From: JAAYZQ01 sp034428935
GTDB lineage: Bacteria; Chloroflexota; Anaerolineae; JAAYZQ01
NCBI GenBank assembly: GCA_034428935.1
Contig: DAOUHB010000058.1
Location: 1 to 63,613 of the forward strand
Length of the DNA stretch: 63,613 nucleotides
Direction of reading: 5' to 3'
Below the pieces are notes generated by a model, which worked only from the letters and a program-made list of their open reading frames with translations, was not told the DNA's origin and made no database searches. A program made the position numbers and the translations under genes. Position 1 is the first letter of the stretch. Every line of letters starts with the position of its first letter. Shown here piece by piece: positions 41,155-50,719 of this stretch.

Positions 41155-42441
41155 CTACTCCAGGCCAAAGACCGCGCGCGCCTTGCACAGGGCATCGACC
41201 AGGCGGTCCACCTCGTCTTCGGTGTTGTACACGTAGGCGCTGGCCCGCGCAGTGGCGGGCACGCCAAAGTAATCCATGAGGGGTTGCGCGCAGTGATGCC
41301 CGGCGCGAATGGCAACCCCCTCCCGATCCAGGATGCTGGCCAGGTCGTGGGGATGGATGAGCAGCTCCCCGTCGCGGATGAGGTTAAAGGTGATGACGCC
41401 TCCCCGCTCGCCGGCCGGCGGGCCATAGATGTGCAGATCGGGCACGTCGGGCAGGCGCTTCAGGGCATAGGCGGCCACGGACTGCTCGTGGGCGCGGACG
41501 TCGTCCATGCCCAGCCCTGCCAGGTAATCGACCGCCGCTCCCAGGCCGATGGCGTCGGCCACGTTGGGCGTGCCGGCCTCGAACTTGTGGGGGACGTCGT
41601 TCCACTCGCTCTCGCGCAGGTGCACGCTCTTGATCATGTCGCCGCCGCCCTGGAAGGGCGGCATGGCCTGCAACAGCTCCTTGCGCCCCCACAGGACGCC
41701 GATGCCCGTCGGGCCCAGCATCTTGTGGCCGGAAAACGCCAAGAAGTCGGCGCCAATGGCCTGCACGTCCACGGGCAGGTGTGGCACGCTCTGCGCGCCG
41801 TCCACCAGCAGCAGGGCGCCCACGTCGTGGGCCCGCCGGACGATCTCGGCCACGGGGTTGATGGTGCCCAGCACGTTGGACATGCCGCTCACGGCCACCA
41901 GCTTGACCCGCTCGCCCCACCGGTCCAGGAGGCGGTCCAGGGGCTGGCCCCAGTCCGCCGGCCCCTCGGGGAGCGAACCGTTCAGCAGCAGCCGGCCCTC
42001 GGGATCGAGGGCGATGAACTCCAGGCGCGCCCCGGTGGCCTGGGCCAACAACTGCCAGGGCACGAGGTTGGAGTGGTGCTCCATGACGCTGAGGATTATG
42101 ACGTCTCCCTCGCGCAGCGTGCTTTGCCCCCACGAGTTGGCCACCAGGTTGATGGCCTCTGTCGTATTGCGGGTAAAGACCACTTCCCGCGGGCTGTAGG
42201 CATTGATAAAGCGCCCCACCTTGCGCCGCGCGCCCTCGTAGGCCTCGGTGGCCTCTTCCGCCAGCGTGTGCACGCCGCGGTGGATGTTGGCGTTGTAGCG
42301 CCGGTAGTAGTCGTCCATGGCCTGGATGACGACCTCTGGCTTTTGCGACGTGGCCGCGTTGTCCAGGTACACCAGGCGCTTGCCGTGTACCTGCCGCTGC
42401 AAGATGGGAAAATCGGCGCGAATGGCTTTGACGTTCAGCAT
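41155..42441 (-). CDS. sufS: Cysteine desulfurase SufS
   Basis: A 428-residue PLP-dependent group II cysteine desulfurase that takes sulfur from cysteine. YLDNAATSQKP at the start, MEHHSNLVPWQLLA, the PLP lysine in FSGHKMLGPTGIGVLWG and the catalytic cysteine in IRAGHHCAQPLM are present. It supplies SufU and SufBCD, and perhaps ThiI. AAAGGAGAGAGG precedes ATG 42441. It follows sufD by 26 bases. Confidence 0.96.
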   Translation of the reverse strand: MLNVKAIRADFPILQRQVHGKRLVYLDNAATSQKPEVVIQAMDDYYRRYNANIHRGVHTLAEEATEAYEGARRKVGRFINAYSPREVVFTRNTTEAINLVANSWGQSTLREGDVIILSVMEHHSNLVPWQLLAQATGARLEFIALDPEGRLLLNGSLPEGPADWGQPLDRLLDRWGERVKLVAVSGMSNVLGTINPVAEIVRRAHDVGALLLVDGAQSVPHLPVDVQAIGADFLAFSGHKMLGPTGIGVLWGRKELLQAMPPFQGGGDMIKSVHLRESEWNDVPHKFEAGTPNVADAIGLGAAVDYLAGLGMDDVRAHEQSVAAYALKRLPDVPDLHIYGPPAGERGGVITFNLIRDGELLIHPHDLASILDREGVAIRAGHHCAQPLMDYFGVPATARASAYVYNTEDEVDRLVDALCKARAVFGLE

Positions 42442-42467
42442 CCTCTCTCCTTTGCTCCTCTTCAGTG

Positions 42468-43829
42468 TCACGCCGACCTGGACAGCTTGTCAGCAATTGC
42501 TCCCGTGAGCCGGTCCCGCAGCCCTTCCAGGCTTTCGGGCAGCCGGTCCAGGGTGGGCTGGAAAAAGCCCTCGACGATGAGGCGCACGGCCTCGATGCGG
42601 GGAATGCCCCGGCTTTGCAGGTAAAACACCTGGTCCTGGTCCACCTGGCTGACCGTCGCCCCGTGGGTGCAGCGCAGGTCGTTGGCCTCGATCTCGAGCT
42701 GGGGCAGCGAATCGGCCCGCGCCTTGGGTGAGAGCAGCAGGTTGCGGTTGGACTGGTAGGCGTTGGTCTTTTGCGCGCCAGGCCAGGCGCGGATGGTACC
42801 CTCGTAGACCGCCCGCGACCTGCCCAGGAGCGCGCCCTGGTAGAGCAGATCGCTGGTGCCACTGGTGGCCACGTGGTCCTGGAGCGTGTCAAAGGCGACG
42901 TGCTGCTTGCCGTCGGGCAGGTAGAGGCCGGTGACCTTGGCCTCGGCGCCCGAGCCGCGCAACACGGTGTGCTGCGACGAGCGGCTCAACTTGCCGCCCA
43001 GGGTGACGGTCAACCACTCGAGGCGGCTGTCCCGGTCCAGGAGGGCCGTCTGCCGGCGCAGGTCGTAAATGTGCCGGCCCAGGTCCTGGGTGTTGATGTA
43101 GCGGACGCGTGCGCCGGGCCCCACGTACAGCTCGGTCACGCCCCCGTGATAGGTGTCGGGGCAGGCATCGCAGCCCATGGACAGCAGCTCGGAGACGAGG
43201 GTCACGCTGCTGCCCTCCTCGGCCACGAGGAGCGTGTGGGGCATGGACGCCAATTGGGGCATCTCTTGCCACAACACGCTGATGAAGGGCAGCTCCACCG
43301 TCACGCCCCGGGGCACGTACAGCAACGTGCCGCCGCTCCAGAAGGCGGCATGCAGCGCGGTATACTTGTCGGTCGTGACCGGCACCGCCTCGTCCATGAA
43401 GCGTCCTTGCACGATCTCGGGATGCTCGCGGGCCGCCGTGGACAGATCGGTCCAGATGACCCCCTGCCGCCGCGCCTCGTCGCCCAGGTCGCGATAGACC
43501 CGGGCCGAATCGCGCTGGACCATCAAGCCCGCGCGCCGGCCATAGACGCCCAGGGCGGCGTGCAGCTTGGGGGGCAGGGCGGTGAGATCGTCCACCGGCC
43601 GTTGGGCCGGGGCATAGGGGATCAGCTCCTCCCAGTCGAGCTTGAGCTCGGTGCGGCGCCAGAAGGGCGGCTCGGCCTGCTCATAGTGGGCCCAGCCCTC
43701 GTAGCGCTTCTCCAGGAGCCAGTTGGGCTCGTTCCGCTCCGCCGCCAGGGCCTCCAGGGCCTCGCGATGAAAGCCGCGGGCAGGCAAGGCCGGTTTTCTT
43801 GTTCGCTGCAGGGTCGCTGTCGTGTCCAC
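42468..43829 (-). CDS. sufD: Fe-S assembly scaffold subunit SufD
   Basis: A 453-residue SufD, partner of SufB in the SufBC2D scaffold. The right-handed beta-helix core (ARVRYINTQDLGRHIYDLRRQTALLDRDSRLEWLTVTLGGKLSRSSQ) and the C-terminal helical ending CTHGATVSQVDQDQVFYLQSRGIPRIEAVRLIVEGFF are diagnostic. The start is GTG 43829, 2 bases after the sufB stop, with GGAAGG about 15 bases upstream, so translation may be coupled to sufB. Confidence 0.94.
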   Translation of the reverse strand: MDTTATLQRTRKPALPARGFHREALEALAAERNEPNWLLEKRYEGWAHYEQAEPPFWRRTELKLDWEELIPYAPAQRPVDDLTALPPKLHAALGVYGRRAGLMVQRDSARVYRDLGDEARRQGVIWTDLSTAAREHPEIVQGRFMDEAVPVTTDKYTALHAAFWSGGTLLYVPRGVTVELPFISVLWQEMPQLASMPHTLLVAEEGSSVTLVSELLSMGCDACPDTYHGGVTELYVGPGARVRYINTQDLGRHIYDLRRQTALLDRDSRLEWLTVTLGGKLSRSSQHTVLRGSGAEAKVTGLYLPDGKQHVAFDTLQDHVATSGTSDLLYQGALLGRSRAVYEGTIRAWPGAQKTNAYQSNRNLLLSPKARADSLPQLEIEANDLRCTHGATVSQVDQDQVFYLQSRGIPRIEAVRLIVEGFFQPTLDRLPESLEGLRDRLTGAIADKLSRSA

Positions 43830-43831
43830 GT

Positions 43832-45238
43832 TTAGCCAACCGATCCTTCCATTTCCAACTTGATCAAGCGGTTCATCTCCACGGCGTACTCCATGGGCAG
43901 CTCCTTGACGATGGGCTCGATGAAACCGTTGACGATCATGAACATGGCCTGGCTCTCGGGAATGCCGCGGCTCTGGAGGTAAAAGAGCTGCTCGTCACTC
44001 ACCTTGCTGACCGTGGCCTCGTGGCTGATGCTGGTGTCGTTCTCGTCGATCTCCATGACCGGGTAGGTGTCGGAGCGCGACTTGTCGTCCAGGATCAGCG
44101 CGTCGCAGATGACGTTGCTCTTGACGCCGTGGGCGCCCTTGTAGACCTTGACCAGGCCGCGGTAGCCGGCCCGGCCGCCGCCCTTGCTGATGGACTTGCT
44201 GGTGATGCTCGACGAGGTGTCGGGCGCGGCGTGGATGGCCTTGCCGCCGGCGTCCTGGTGCTGCCCCTTGTTGGCAAAGGCAATGGACAGGATCTCGGCG
44301 CGGGCGCCGCGGCCGACCATGTACACCGAGGGATACTTCATCGTCAGGCGGCTGCCCAGGTTGCCGTCGACCCACTCCATGACGGCGTCCTCGTGGGCCA
44401 TGGCCCGCTGGGTCACCAGGTTGTAGACGTTGTGGCTCCAGTTCTGGATCGTCGTGTAGCGCACGCGGGCGCCCTTCTTGACAATGATCTCGATGACGCC
44501 CGAGTGGAACGAATCGGTGCTGTAGGTGGGCGCCGTGCAGCCCTCGATATAGTGAACCTGCGAGCCCTCGTCGGCAATGATCAGCGTCCGCTCGAACTGC
44601 CCCATGTTCTGGGCGTTGATGCGGAAGTAGGCCTGCAAGGGGATCTCTACCTTGACCCCAGGCGGAATGTAGACAAAGCTGCCGCCGCTCCAGGTGGCGG
44701 TGTTCAGGGCAGCGTACTTGTTGTCGGCCGCCGGCACCACCGTGCCAAAGTGCTCGCGGTAGACGTCTTCGTACTCGCGCAGCCCGGTGTCGCTGTCCAC
44801 AAAGACCACGCCCTGCTTGCCCCACTCTTCCTTCAGGCTGTGGTAGACGGCCTCCGACTCGTACTGCGCGCCGGCGCCGGCCAGGAACTTGCGCTCGGCC
44901 TCGGGAATGCCCAGCCGCTCAAAGGTCTCCTTGATGCTGTCGGGCACCTCGTCCCAGGTGCGACCCTGCTGCTCCACGGGCTTGATATAGTAATAGATAT
45001 CGTTATAGTCGAGCCTGGACAGGTCACCGCCCCAGGTGGGCGTCGGCTTGCTAAAGAAAATGTCCAGGGCCTTGTGGCGAAGGGCGCGCATCCAGTCGGG
45101 CTCACCCTTCATCCAGGAGATCTCGTCCACGATCTCGTGATCGAGACCCTTGCGGCTCTTGAACACGTAATCTTCTTTGTCGCGAAAACCGTAACGGTAC
45201 TCGTCCAGGTCAACACCCAATACTATGTTCTCAGACAT
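43832..45238 (-). CDS. sufB: Fe-S assembly scaffold subunit SufB
   Basis: A 468-residue SufB, the subunit on which clusters are built. WMKGEPDWMRALRHKALDIFFSKPTPTWGGDLS at the start, GVVFVDSDTGLREYEDVYREHFG, the EGCTAPTYSTDSFHSGVIEIIVKKGARVRYTTIQNW stretch with the key cysteine, and SHEATVSKVSDEQLFYLQSRGIPESQA at the end are hallmarks. AGGAAGG precedes the ATG. A 76-base gap to sufC shows no convincing promoter. Confidence 0.97.
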   Translation of the reverse strand: MSENIVLGVDLDEYRYGFRDKEDYVFKSRKGLDHEIVDEISWMKGEPDWMRALRHKALDIFFSKPTPTWGGDLSRLDYNDIYYYIKPVEQQGRTWDEVPDSIKETFERLGIPEAERKFLAGAGAQYESEAVYHSLKEEWGKQGVVFVDSDTGLREYEDVYREHFGTVVPAADNKYAALNTATWSGGSFVYIPPGVKVEIPLQAYFRINAQNMGQFERTLIIADEGSQVHYIEGCTAPTYSTDSFHSGVIEIIVKKGARVRYTTIQNWSHNVYNLVTQRAMAHEDAVMEWVDGNLGSRLTMKYPSVYMVGRGARAEILSIAFANKGQHQDAGGKAIHAAPDTSSSITSKSISKGGGRAGYRGLVKVYKGAHGVKSNVICDALILDDKSRSDTYPVMEIDENDTSISHEATVSKVSDEQLFYLQSRGIPESQAMFMIVNGFIEPIVKELPMEYAVEMNRLIKLEMEGSVG

Positions 45239-45314
45239 GACTCATCCTTCCTGATAGTGGCACCATCGACGATGGGCGACCGTCTTTTATCCCACACCGT
45301 TGTCTTGTCCAGTT

Positions 45315-46088
45315 CTATTCGCGAACCCACTCGTAGCCCTTCTCTTCCAGCTCCAGGGCCAACTCCGAGCCGCCGGACATGACGATGCGGCCGTTAACCA
45401 GGATGTGAACGTGGTCGGGCTTGATATAGTTCAGGATTCGCTGGTAGTGGGTGATGACCAGAACGGCCAGATCGGGGCTCACCAGCCGGTTGACGCCCTC
45501 GGCCACGATGCGCAGGGCATCGATGTCCAGGCCCGAGTCGGTCTCGTCCAGGATGGCGACCTCGGGCTGGAGCATGGCCATCTGCAAGATCTCCATGCGC
45601 TTTTTCTCACCGCCGGAAAAGCCCTCGTTGATGTAGCGGCTGGCAAAGGACTGATCCATCTGCAACATGGACATCTTTTCGCGGAGCATGGTCCGGAACT
45701 CGCGCATCGAGATGCCCTTGTCTTTTCCGTGGCCGTTGCTCGAGCCATCGCCCTTCTCGCGGCGCGAGTTGAGGGCCGTCCTCAAGAAGTTGGCGACGCT
45801 CACCCCCGGGATGGAGCTGGGATATTGGAAGGCCAGGAACAGCCCCAGGCGAGAGCGCTCGTCGGGCGCCAGCTCGACGACGTTCTGGCCCTTGAACCAG
45901 ATCTCTCCCGCGGTGACCTCGTAGGCCGGGTGGCCCATGAGGGTGTTGGCCAGCGTGCTCTTGCCCGAGCCGTTGGGCCCCATGATGGCATGGATCTCGC
46001 CCTTGTTGATCTCCAGGTCGACCCCCTTCAGGATCTCCTGGCCCTCGATTTGGACGTGTAGATTCTTGATTATCAGATCGGCGGTCAT
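45315..46088 (-). CDS. sufC: Fe-S assembly ATPase SufC
   Basis: A 257-residue ABC-type ATPase driving SufBCD. Walker A is GPNGSGKST, the signature is FSGGEKKRMEILQM and Walker B is VAILDETDSGLDIDAL. A 12-residue insert rich in Gly/Ser/Lys (GDGSSNGHGKDKG) before the signature is longer than usual. The start is ATG 46088 with GGGGGAG 7 bases upstream; it overlaps the sufR stop as ATGA. Confidence 0.96.
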   Translation of the reverse strand: MTADLIIKNLHVQIEGQEILKGVDLEINKGEIHAIMGPNGSGKSTLANTLMGHPAYEVTAGEIWFKGQNVVELAPDERSRLGLFLAFQYPSSIPGVSVANFLRTALNSRREKGDGSSNGHGKDKGISMREFRTMLREKMSMLQMDQSFASRYINEGFSGGEKKRMEILQMAMLQPEVAILDETDSGLDIDALRIVAEGVNRLVSPDLAVLVITHYQRILNYIKPDHVHILVNGRIVMSGGSELALELEEKGYEWVRE

Positions 46089-46765
46089 TGGGTTCGCTCC
46101 CCCTTGCTTGAATTCACAGTTCCATTCTGCACGATCCTGAACTGGCACCCGTGGTACCCGTCCAGGACACAGTTCTTTAGCTCGACCGTAGGCGCGAGCA
46201 GACGGGCCATTACCCGGCGCTCCAGCTCGCAGGCAGCGCGATTCTCAGAGGCTACGGCCTGATAAGGGCAGCCGTACTCGCGCAGCTCAAATCCATCCTC
46301 GGTCTGCTCGATCTCGACCGAGACTCCCCTCTGATCGAGGATGTCGGCCCAGGACTGCAGGCGCTCGGCCAGGCTCTCGCCCGACACCGAGTCGCGGTAG
46401 AGATCGGCCAGTTGCCCGCTGACGCGGCGCATGACCTCCTGGATGGCGCCCGCTTCCCGGTTGCGGCCCACCTCGTCCAGCAGCAACGAAAGCAACAGGC
46501 GGGCCAGATCACCATAGTCCTTGTGAAACATGTTGTGCCCTTCGGGCGTCACCGAGTAGAGATAGTAGGGCCGGCCGACGCCCTCGCGAACCTTGACGGC
46601 CTGCACGGCGCCGCTGGCCTCCAGTTGGGCCAGGTGCTGGCGCACCGCCGAAGCGGTCACACCCAGGTCGCCGGCAACGTCCTTGATGCTGGCCTTGCCC
46701 CGTACCTGTATCGCCTTCAGCACGCGGGCCGCCGGCGTGTTGGAAAAATGCCACCCGTTACTCAT
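46085..46765 (-). CDS. sufR: SufR-like [4Fe-4S] transcriptional repressor
   Basis: A 226-residue winged-helix regulator of the SufR type. The N-terminal helix-turn-helix reads GKASIKDVAGDLGVTASAVRQHLAQLEASGAV. The C-terminal half has four cysteines (166, 179, 199, 207); Cys166-x12-Cys179 matches the start of the SufR cluster motif. In cyanobacteria and actinobacteria SufR with a [4Fe-4S] cluster represses suf, and loss of the cluster relieves it. It is the first gene of the suf operon and the palindrome at 46812-46825 overlaps its -35 box, fitting autorepression. Confidence 0.92.
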   Translation of the reverse strand: MSNGWHFSNTPAARVLKAIQVRGKASIKDVAGDLGVTASAVRQHLAQLEASGAVQAVKVREGVGRPYYLYSVTPEGHNMFHKDYGDLARLLLSLLLDEVGRNREAGAIQEVMRRVSGQLADLYRDSVSGESLAERLQSWADILDQRGVSVEIEQTEDGFELREYGCPYQAVASENRAACELERRVMARLLAPTVELKNCVLDGYHGCQFRIVQNGTVNSSKGERTQ

Positions 46766-46797
46766 CTCTTTTGCACTTCCTCTCTACAACACCGCAC

Positions 46798-46826
46798 ACC
46801 ATACCACAGGCTGACAATATTGTCAA
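46798..46826 (-). promoter_or_regulatory. suf operon promoter with overlapping SufR-type operator
   Basis: Minus strand TTGACA (46826-46821), a 17-base spacer and TGGTATGGT with the -10 at 46803-46798. The perfect 14-bp palindrome TGACAATATTGTCA (46812-46825) covers most of the -35 box and the early spacer, so a bound dimer would block RNA polymerase. SufR is the obvious candidate. Confidence 0.72.
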
Positions 46827-46850
46827 ATTATGCTTGCAAAATTATCTTAA

Positions 46851-47969
<1,119 letters not shown>

Positions 47970-48269
47970 CTAGTCCCACCACCCCATTTCGTCTTTTGCC
48001 TCTTCCGACATCATGGCCGGTCGCCAAGGAGGCGACCAGACCAGGCGCACTTCTACAGACTCCACCTCGGGGACCTGGCGCCAGATGGCCATCTCGGCGG
48101 CGGCCTGCACCTCGGGGCCCAGGGGGCAAGCGGGTGTCGTCAGGGTCATGGACACCCGGGCCTGCCGTTCTTCCAGCTCGGCGCTATAGATCAATCCCAG
48201 GTCTACGACGTTAATCCCCAGTTCGGGGTCAATCACCTCGCGAAGGGCTTCCAGAAGCTGCTCGTCCAT
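47970..48269 (-). CDS. MIP18-family (DUF59) Fe-S assembly factor
   Basis: A 99-residue DUF59/MIP18 protein: EALREVIDPELGINVVDLGLIYS and MTLTTPACPLGPEVQAAAEMAI with the conserved Cys. Its C-terminal VWSPPWRPAMMSEEAKDEMGWWD resembles the paralogue at 36452-36784, so the two share recent common ancestry. The stop lies directly before the Mrp start, and Mrp itself carries another DUF59-like domain. I chose ATG 48269 (AAAGGAAAAG upstream); longer in-frame starts overlap the promoter. Confidence 0.9.
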   Translation of the reverse strand: MDEQLLEALREVIDPELGINVVDLGLIYSAELEERQARVSMTLTTPACPLGPEVQAAAEMAIWRQVPEVESVEVRLVWSPPWRPAMMSEEAKDEMGWWD

Positions 48270-48300
48270 CACGGCTTTTCCTTTCCAGTCCTCGGCGAAA

Positions 48301-48329
48301 AGTATAGCACACTGTCCGCATTTTGTCAA
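48301..48329 (-). promoter_or_regulatory. Promoter of the MIP18-Mrp operon
   Basis: Minus strand TTGACA (48329-48324), a 17-base spacer and TGCTATACT with the -10 at 48306-48301. Confidence 0.8.
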
Positions 48330-48378
48330 TTAAATCTGCGTAAATTAGGAAAATAGGACGCTCCTGGTTCGGGCGCAC

Positions 48379-48407
48379 TTGCAATTTTCGGGGCAATGCG
48401 GTAGAAT
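48379..48407 (+). promoter_or_regulatory. Promoter of ridA
   Basis: TTGCAA (48379-48384), a 17-base spacer and TAGAAT (48402-48407). The gene starts 71 bases downstream, with GAAAGGGAG as ribosome site. Confidence 0.7.
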
Positions 48408-48478
48408 GAGCGGCCGGCAGGGCGCCGCACCCGCGCAACTGCGCGACCAGCTATCAGAAAGCGAAAGGGAGAATCAAC

Positions 48479-48910
48479 ATGGACAAGCAAATCCTCGCCA
48501 CCGACGGTGCACCGGCAGCGGTGGGCCCCTATTCCCAGGGCGTGCGGATCGGTGACCTGGTATACACCGCCGGTCAGTTGGGCCTGGTGCCCGGCACCAA
48601 GGAGTTTGCCGGCCCCGACGTGGAGAGCCAGACGCGACAGGCGCTCAGGAACCTGGAAGCGGTCCTCGAGGCGGGCGGCTCGTGCCTGAAACACGTCCTC
48701 AAGACCACGGTGTTTCTCCTGGACATGGGCGAATTTGCGCGCATGAACGCCGTCTATGCCGAGTGCTTCTCCGAGGCGCCGCCCGCCCGCTCGGCCGTGC
48801 AGGTCGCGGCCCTTCCCCTGGGCGGCCGCGTGGAGATCGAGGCCGTGGCCGTCGCCTGCGACTGCGATGACGACGATTGCGGGTGTGGCTGCAACTGCGA
48901 CTGCGACTGA
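48479..48910 (+). CDS. ridA: RidA/YjgF-family protein with Cys/Asp-rich C-terminal tail
   Basis: A 143-residue RidA, which hydrolyses reactive enamine/imine intermediates made by PLP enzymes. ATDGAPAAVGPYSQGVRIGDLVYTAGQLGLVPGT and TVFLLDMGEFARMNAVYAECF are standard, and PPARSAVQVAALPLGGRVEIEAVAV holds the active-site Arg. A normal RidA ends about here (125-130 residues). This one adds CDCDDDDCGCGCNCDCD, seven Cys and seven Asp in 17 residues, resembling a metal-binding or metallothionein-like tag. The tail DNA is built of TGCGAC-type hexamers, suggesting slippage expansion. Only 24 bases separate it from the ABC exporter gene. Confidence 0.93.
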   Translation: MDKQILATDGAPAAVGPYSQGVRIGDLVYTAGQLGLVPGTKEFAGPDVESQTRQALRNLEAVLEAGGSCLKHVLKTTVFLLDMGEFARMNAVYAECFSEAPPARSAVQVAALPLGGRVEIEAVAVACDCDDDDCGCGCNCDCD

Positions 48911-48934
48911 TGTAGCGAGCTGTTGTCGAGTCTG

Positions 48935-50716
48935 ATGTCCGCCAGCGAATTCTCGATTACCCGGAGCTGGCAAACCGACCGGCGCGGGCCGGTGCGCTGG
49001 ATTCTATCTCACGTTCTACAAAACAAGCTGTTCATACTGGGCATGTTCCTTGGCGCCCTGAGCAACGCCGCCCTGGCCGCGGCCGTTCCGGTCCTGGTCG
49101 GGCAGGGGTTCGACGCCGTGGGCGCCTCGCCCCCCGACCTGGGACGGCTGGGCGTCGTCGCGGGCCTCATCGTCGGCTCGCAGTTGGTGCGGGGCGCCCT
49201 CCAGCTCGGCCGCAACTTTTCCTCCGAGGTGCTGGGCCAGCGGCTGGAGCGCGACGCCCGCGACGAGCTGTACGGCAGCCTCATCGGCAAGAGCATGTCG
49301 TTCCACGACATGCATTCCACGGGCGAGCTCATGGCGCGGGCCACCAACGACGTGCGCGAGGTGAACCTGATGTTCAACCCCGGCGTCAACCTGGTGGTGG
49401 GCTCGGGCATGTTCCTCATCGTGCCGCTCTTTGTAGCCCCCGGCATCCACCTCGCCCTGATCCTGGCGCCGGCCCTCTACCTGGTGGCGTATGCCCTCAC
49501 CGTGTGGCACTACCTGCGGCAGCTTGGCCCCGCCGCCGAGAAGGTACGCCGACGCTTTGGCGAGATGAACGCCTCGCTGGCCGAGGCCATCGAGGGCATC
49601 GAGACGGTCAAGGCCGCCGCCCAGGAGGAAAAGGAGAGCCGGAACTTTCGGGGCGCCGTGGGCCGGTGGCGCGCGGCCTACGTGGTCCAGGGCGACATCG
49701 AGGCCACCTTCGTGCCGCTCCTCCTCCTGGGCCTGGTGCAGGCTGGCGGCCTGGCACATAGCCTCTTCCTGTTCCGCGGCGGCGCCATCGACGTGGGCGA
49801 CGTGGTGGCCTTTAACGGGCTGTTACTCCTGTTTGGCTTTCCCACCTTTACCGCCCAACTGGCCTACTCCCGCGTCGCCACCGGCGTAGCCAGCGCCCGC
49901 CGCATCCTGGAGCTGATCAACACCGAGAGCGAGCTGGACGAGAACGTGGGCGGCTACGAGGCGCCCATGCGCGGTGAGGTGCGCTTCGAGAACGTCAGCT
50001 TTTGCTACAGCCCCGCGGCGCAAGAGTGCCACCCCGGCGAAGCGGCCCTGCAGAACATCAGCTTTCAGGTGCGGCCGGGCCAGACCGTGGCCATCGTGGG
50101 GCAGACCGGCTCGGGCAAGAGCTCCATAGCCAAGCTCCTCAACCGCACCTACGACGCCGACGGTGGCCGCGTGCTGGTCGACGGCGTGGACGTGCGCGAC
50201 TGGAACATGGAGGCCCTGCGCCAGCAGATTTCCATCATCGAGCAGGACATCGTGCTGTTTTCCCGGAGCGTGGCCGAAAACATCTCGTTTGGCTGCCCGG
50301 GCGCCACCCAGGACGACATCGAGGCGGCTGCCCGCGACGCCCAGGCCCACGAGTTCATCACCCACTTTCACGACGGCTATGACACGCCGGTGGGCGAGCG
50401 GGGCGTCACCCTGTCGGGCGGGCAGCGGCAGCGCATCGCCCTGGCGCGGGCCTTTCTCACCGAGCCGCGCATCCTGGTCCTCGACGACTCCACCAGCGCC
50501 ATCGACAGCGCCACCGAGGACCGCATCCAGCGGGCCATCGAGCGGGCGGGAGAGGGCCGCACCATGTTCCTCATCACCCACCGCCTGAGCCAGATCCGCC
50601 GCGCCGACCTCATCGTCGTCCTGCGCAGCGGGCGCGTCGCCGCCGTGGGCAGCCACGAGGAGCTGCTCCGCGATTCGGAGGCGTACCGCGACATCTTTGA
50701 CCGGTACGAGAGTTAG
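48935..50716 (+). CDS. ABC exporter half-transporter (degenerate Walker B)
   Basis: A 593-residue half-transporter: six membrane segments (about 30-320) and a nucleotide-binding domain. Walker A is GQTGSGKSS, the signature is the consensus LSGGQRQRIALARA, and Walker B reads ILVLDDSTSAID, where Asp replaces the catalytic Glu. This is the non-consensus half of a heterodimer; the partner follows after 3 bases with the opposite pattern. Substrates of such exporters are drugs, lipids or peptides; none can be named. ATG 48935 has only a weak ribosome site; a TTG at 48923 is an alternative. Confidence 0.93.
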   Translation: MSASEFSITRSWQTDRRGPVRWILSHVLQNKLFILGMFLGALSNAALAAAVPVLVGQGFDAVGASPPDLGRLGVVAGLIVGSQLVRGALQLGRNFSSEVLGQRLERDARDELYGSLIGKSMSFHDMHSTGELMARATNDVREVNLMFNPGVNLVVGSGMFLIVPLFVAPGIHLALILAPALYLVAYALTVWHYLRQLGPAAEKVRRRFGEMNASLAEAIEGIETVKAAAQEEKESRNFRGAVGRWRAAYVVQGDIEATFVPLLLLGLVQAGGLAHSLFLFRGGAIDVGDVVAFNGLLLLFGFPTFTAQLAYSRVATGVASARRILELINTESELDENVGGYEAPMRGEVRFENVSFCYSPAAQECHPGEAALQNISFQVRPGQTVAIVGQTGSGKSSIAKLLNRTYDADGGRVLVDGVDVRDWNMEALRQQISIIEQDIVLFSRSVAENISFGCPGATQDDIEAAARDAQAHEFITHFHDGYDTPVGERGVTLSGGQRQRIALARAFLTEPRILVLDDSTSAIDSATEDRIQRAIERAGEGRTMFLITHRLSQIRRADLIVVLRSGRVAAVGSHEELLRDSEAYRDIFDRYES

Positions 50717-50719
50717 CGG

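Noticed and set aside
48857..48910. Frameshift creating the RidA tail
   Set aside because: The frame is continuous, codon pattern is regular, and the stop falls cleanly before the next gene; slippage expansion is more likely than a frameshift.
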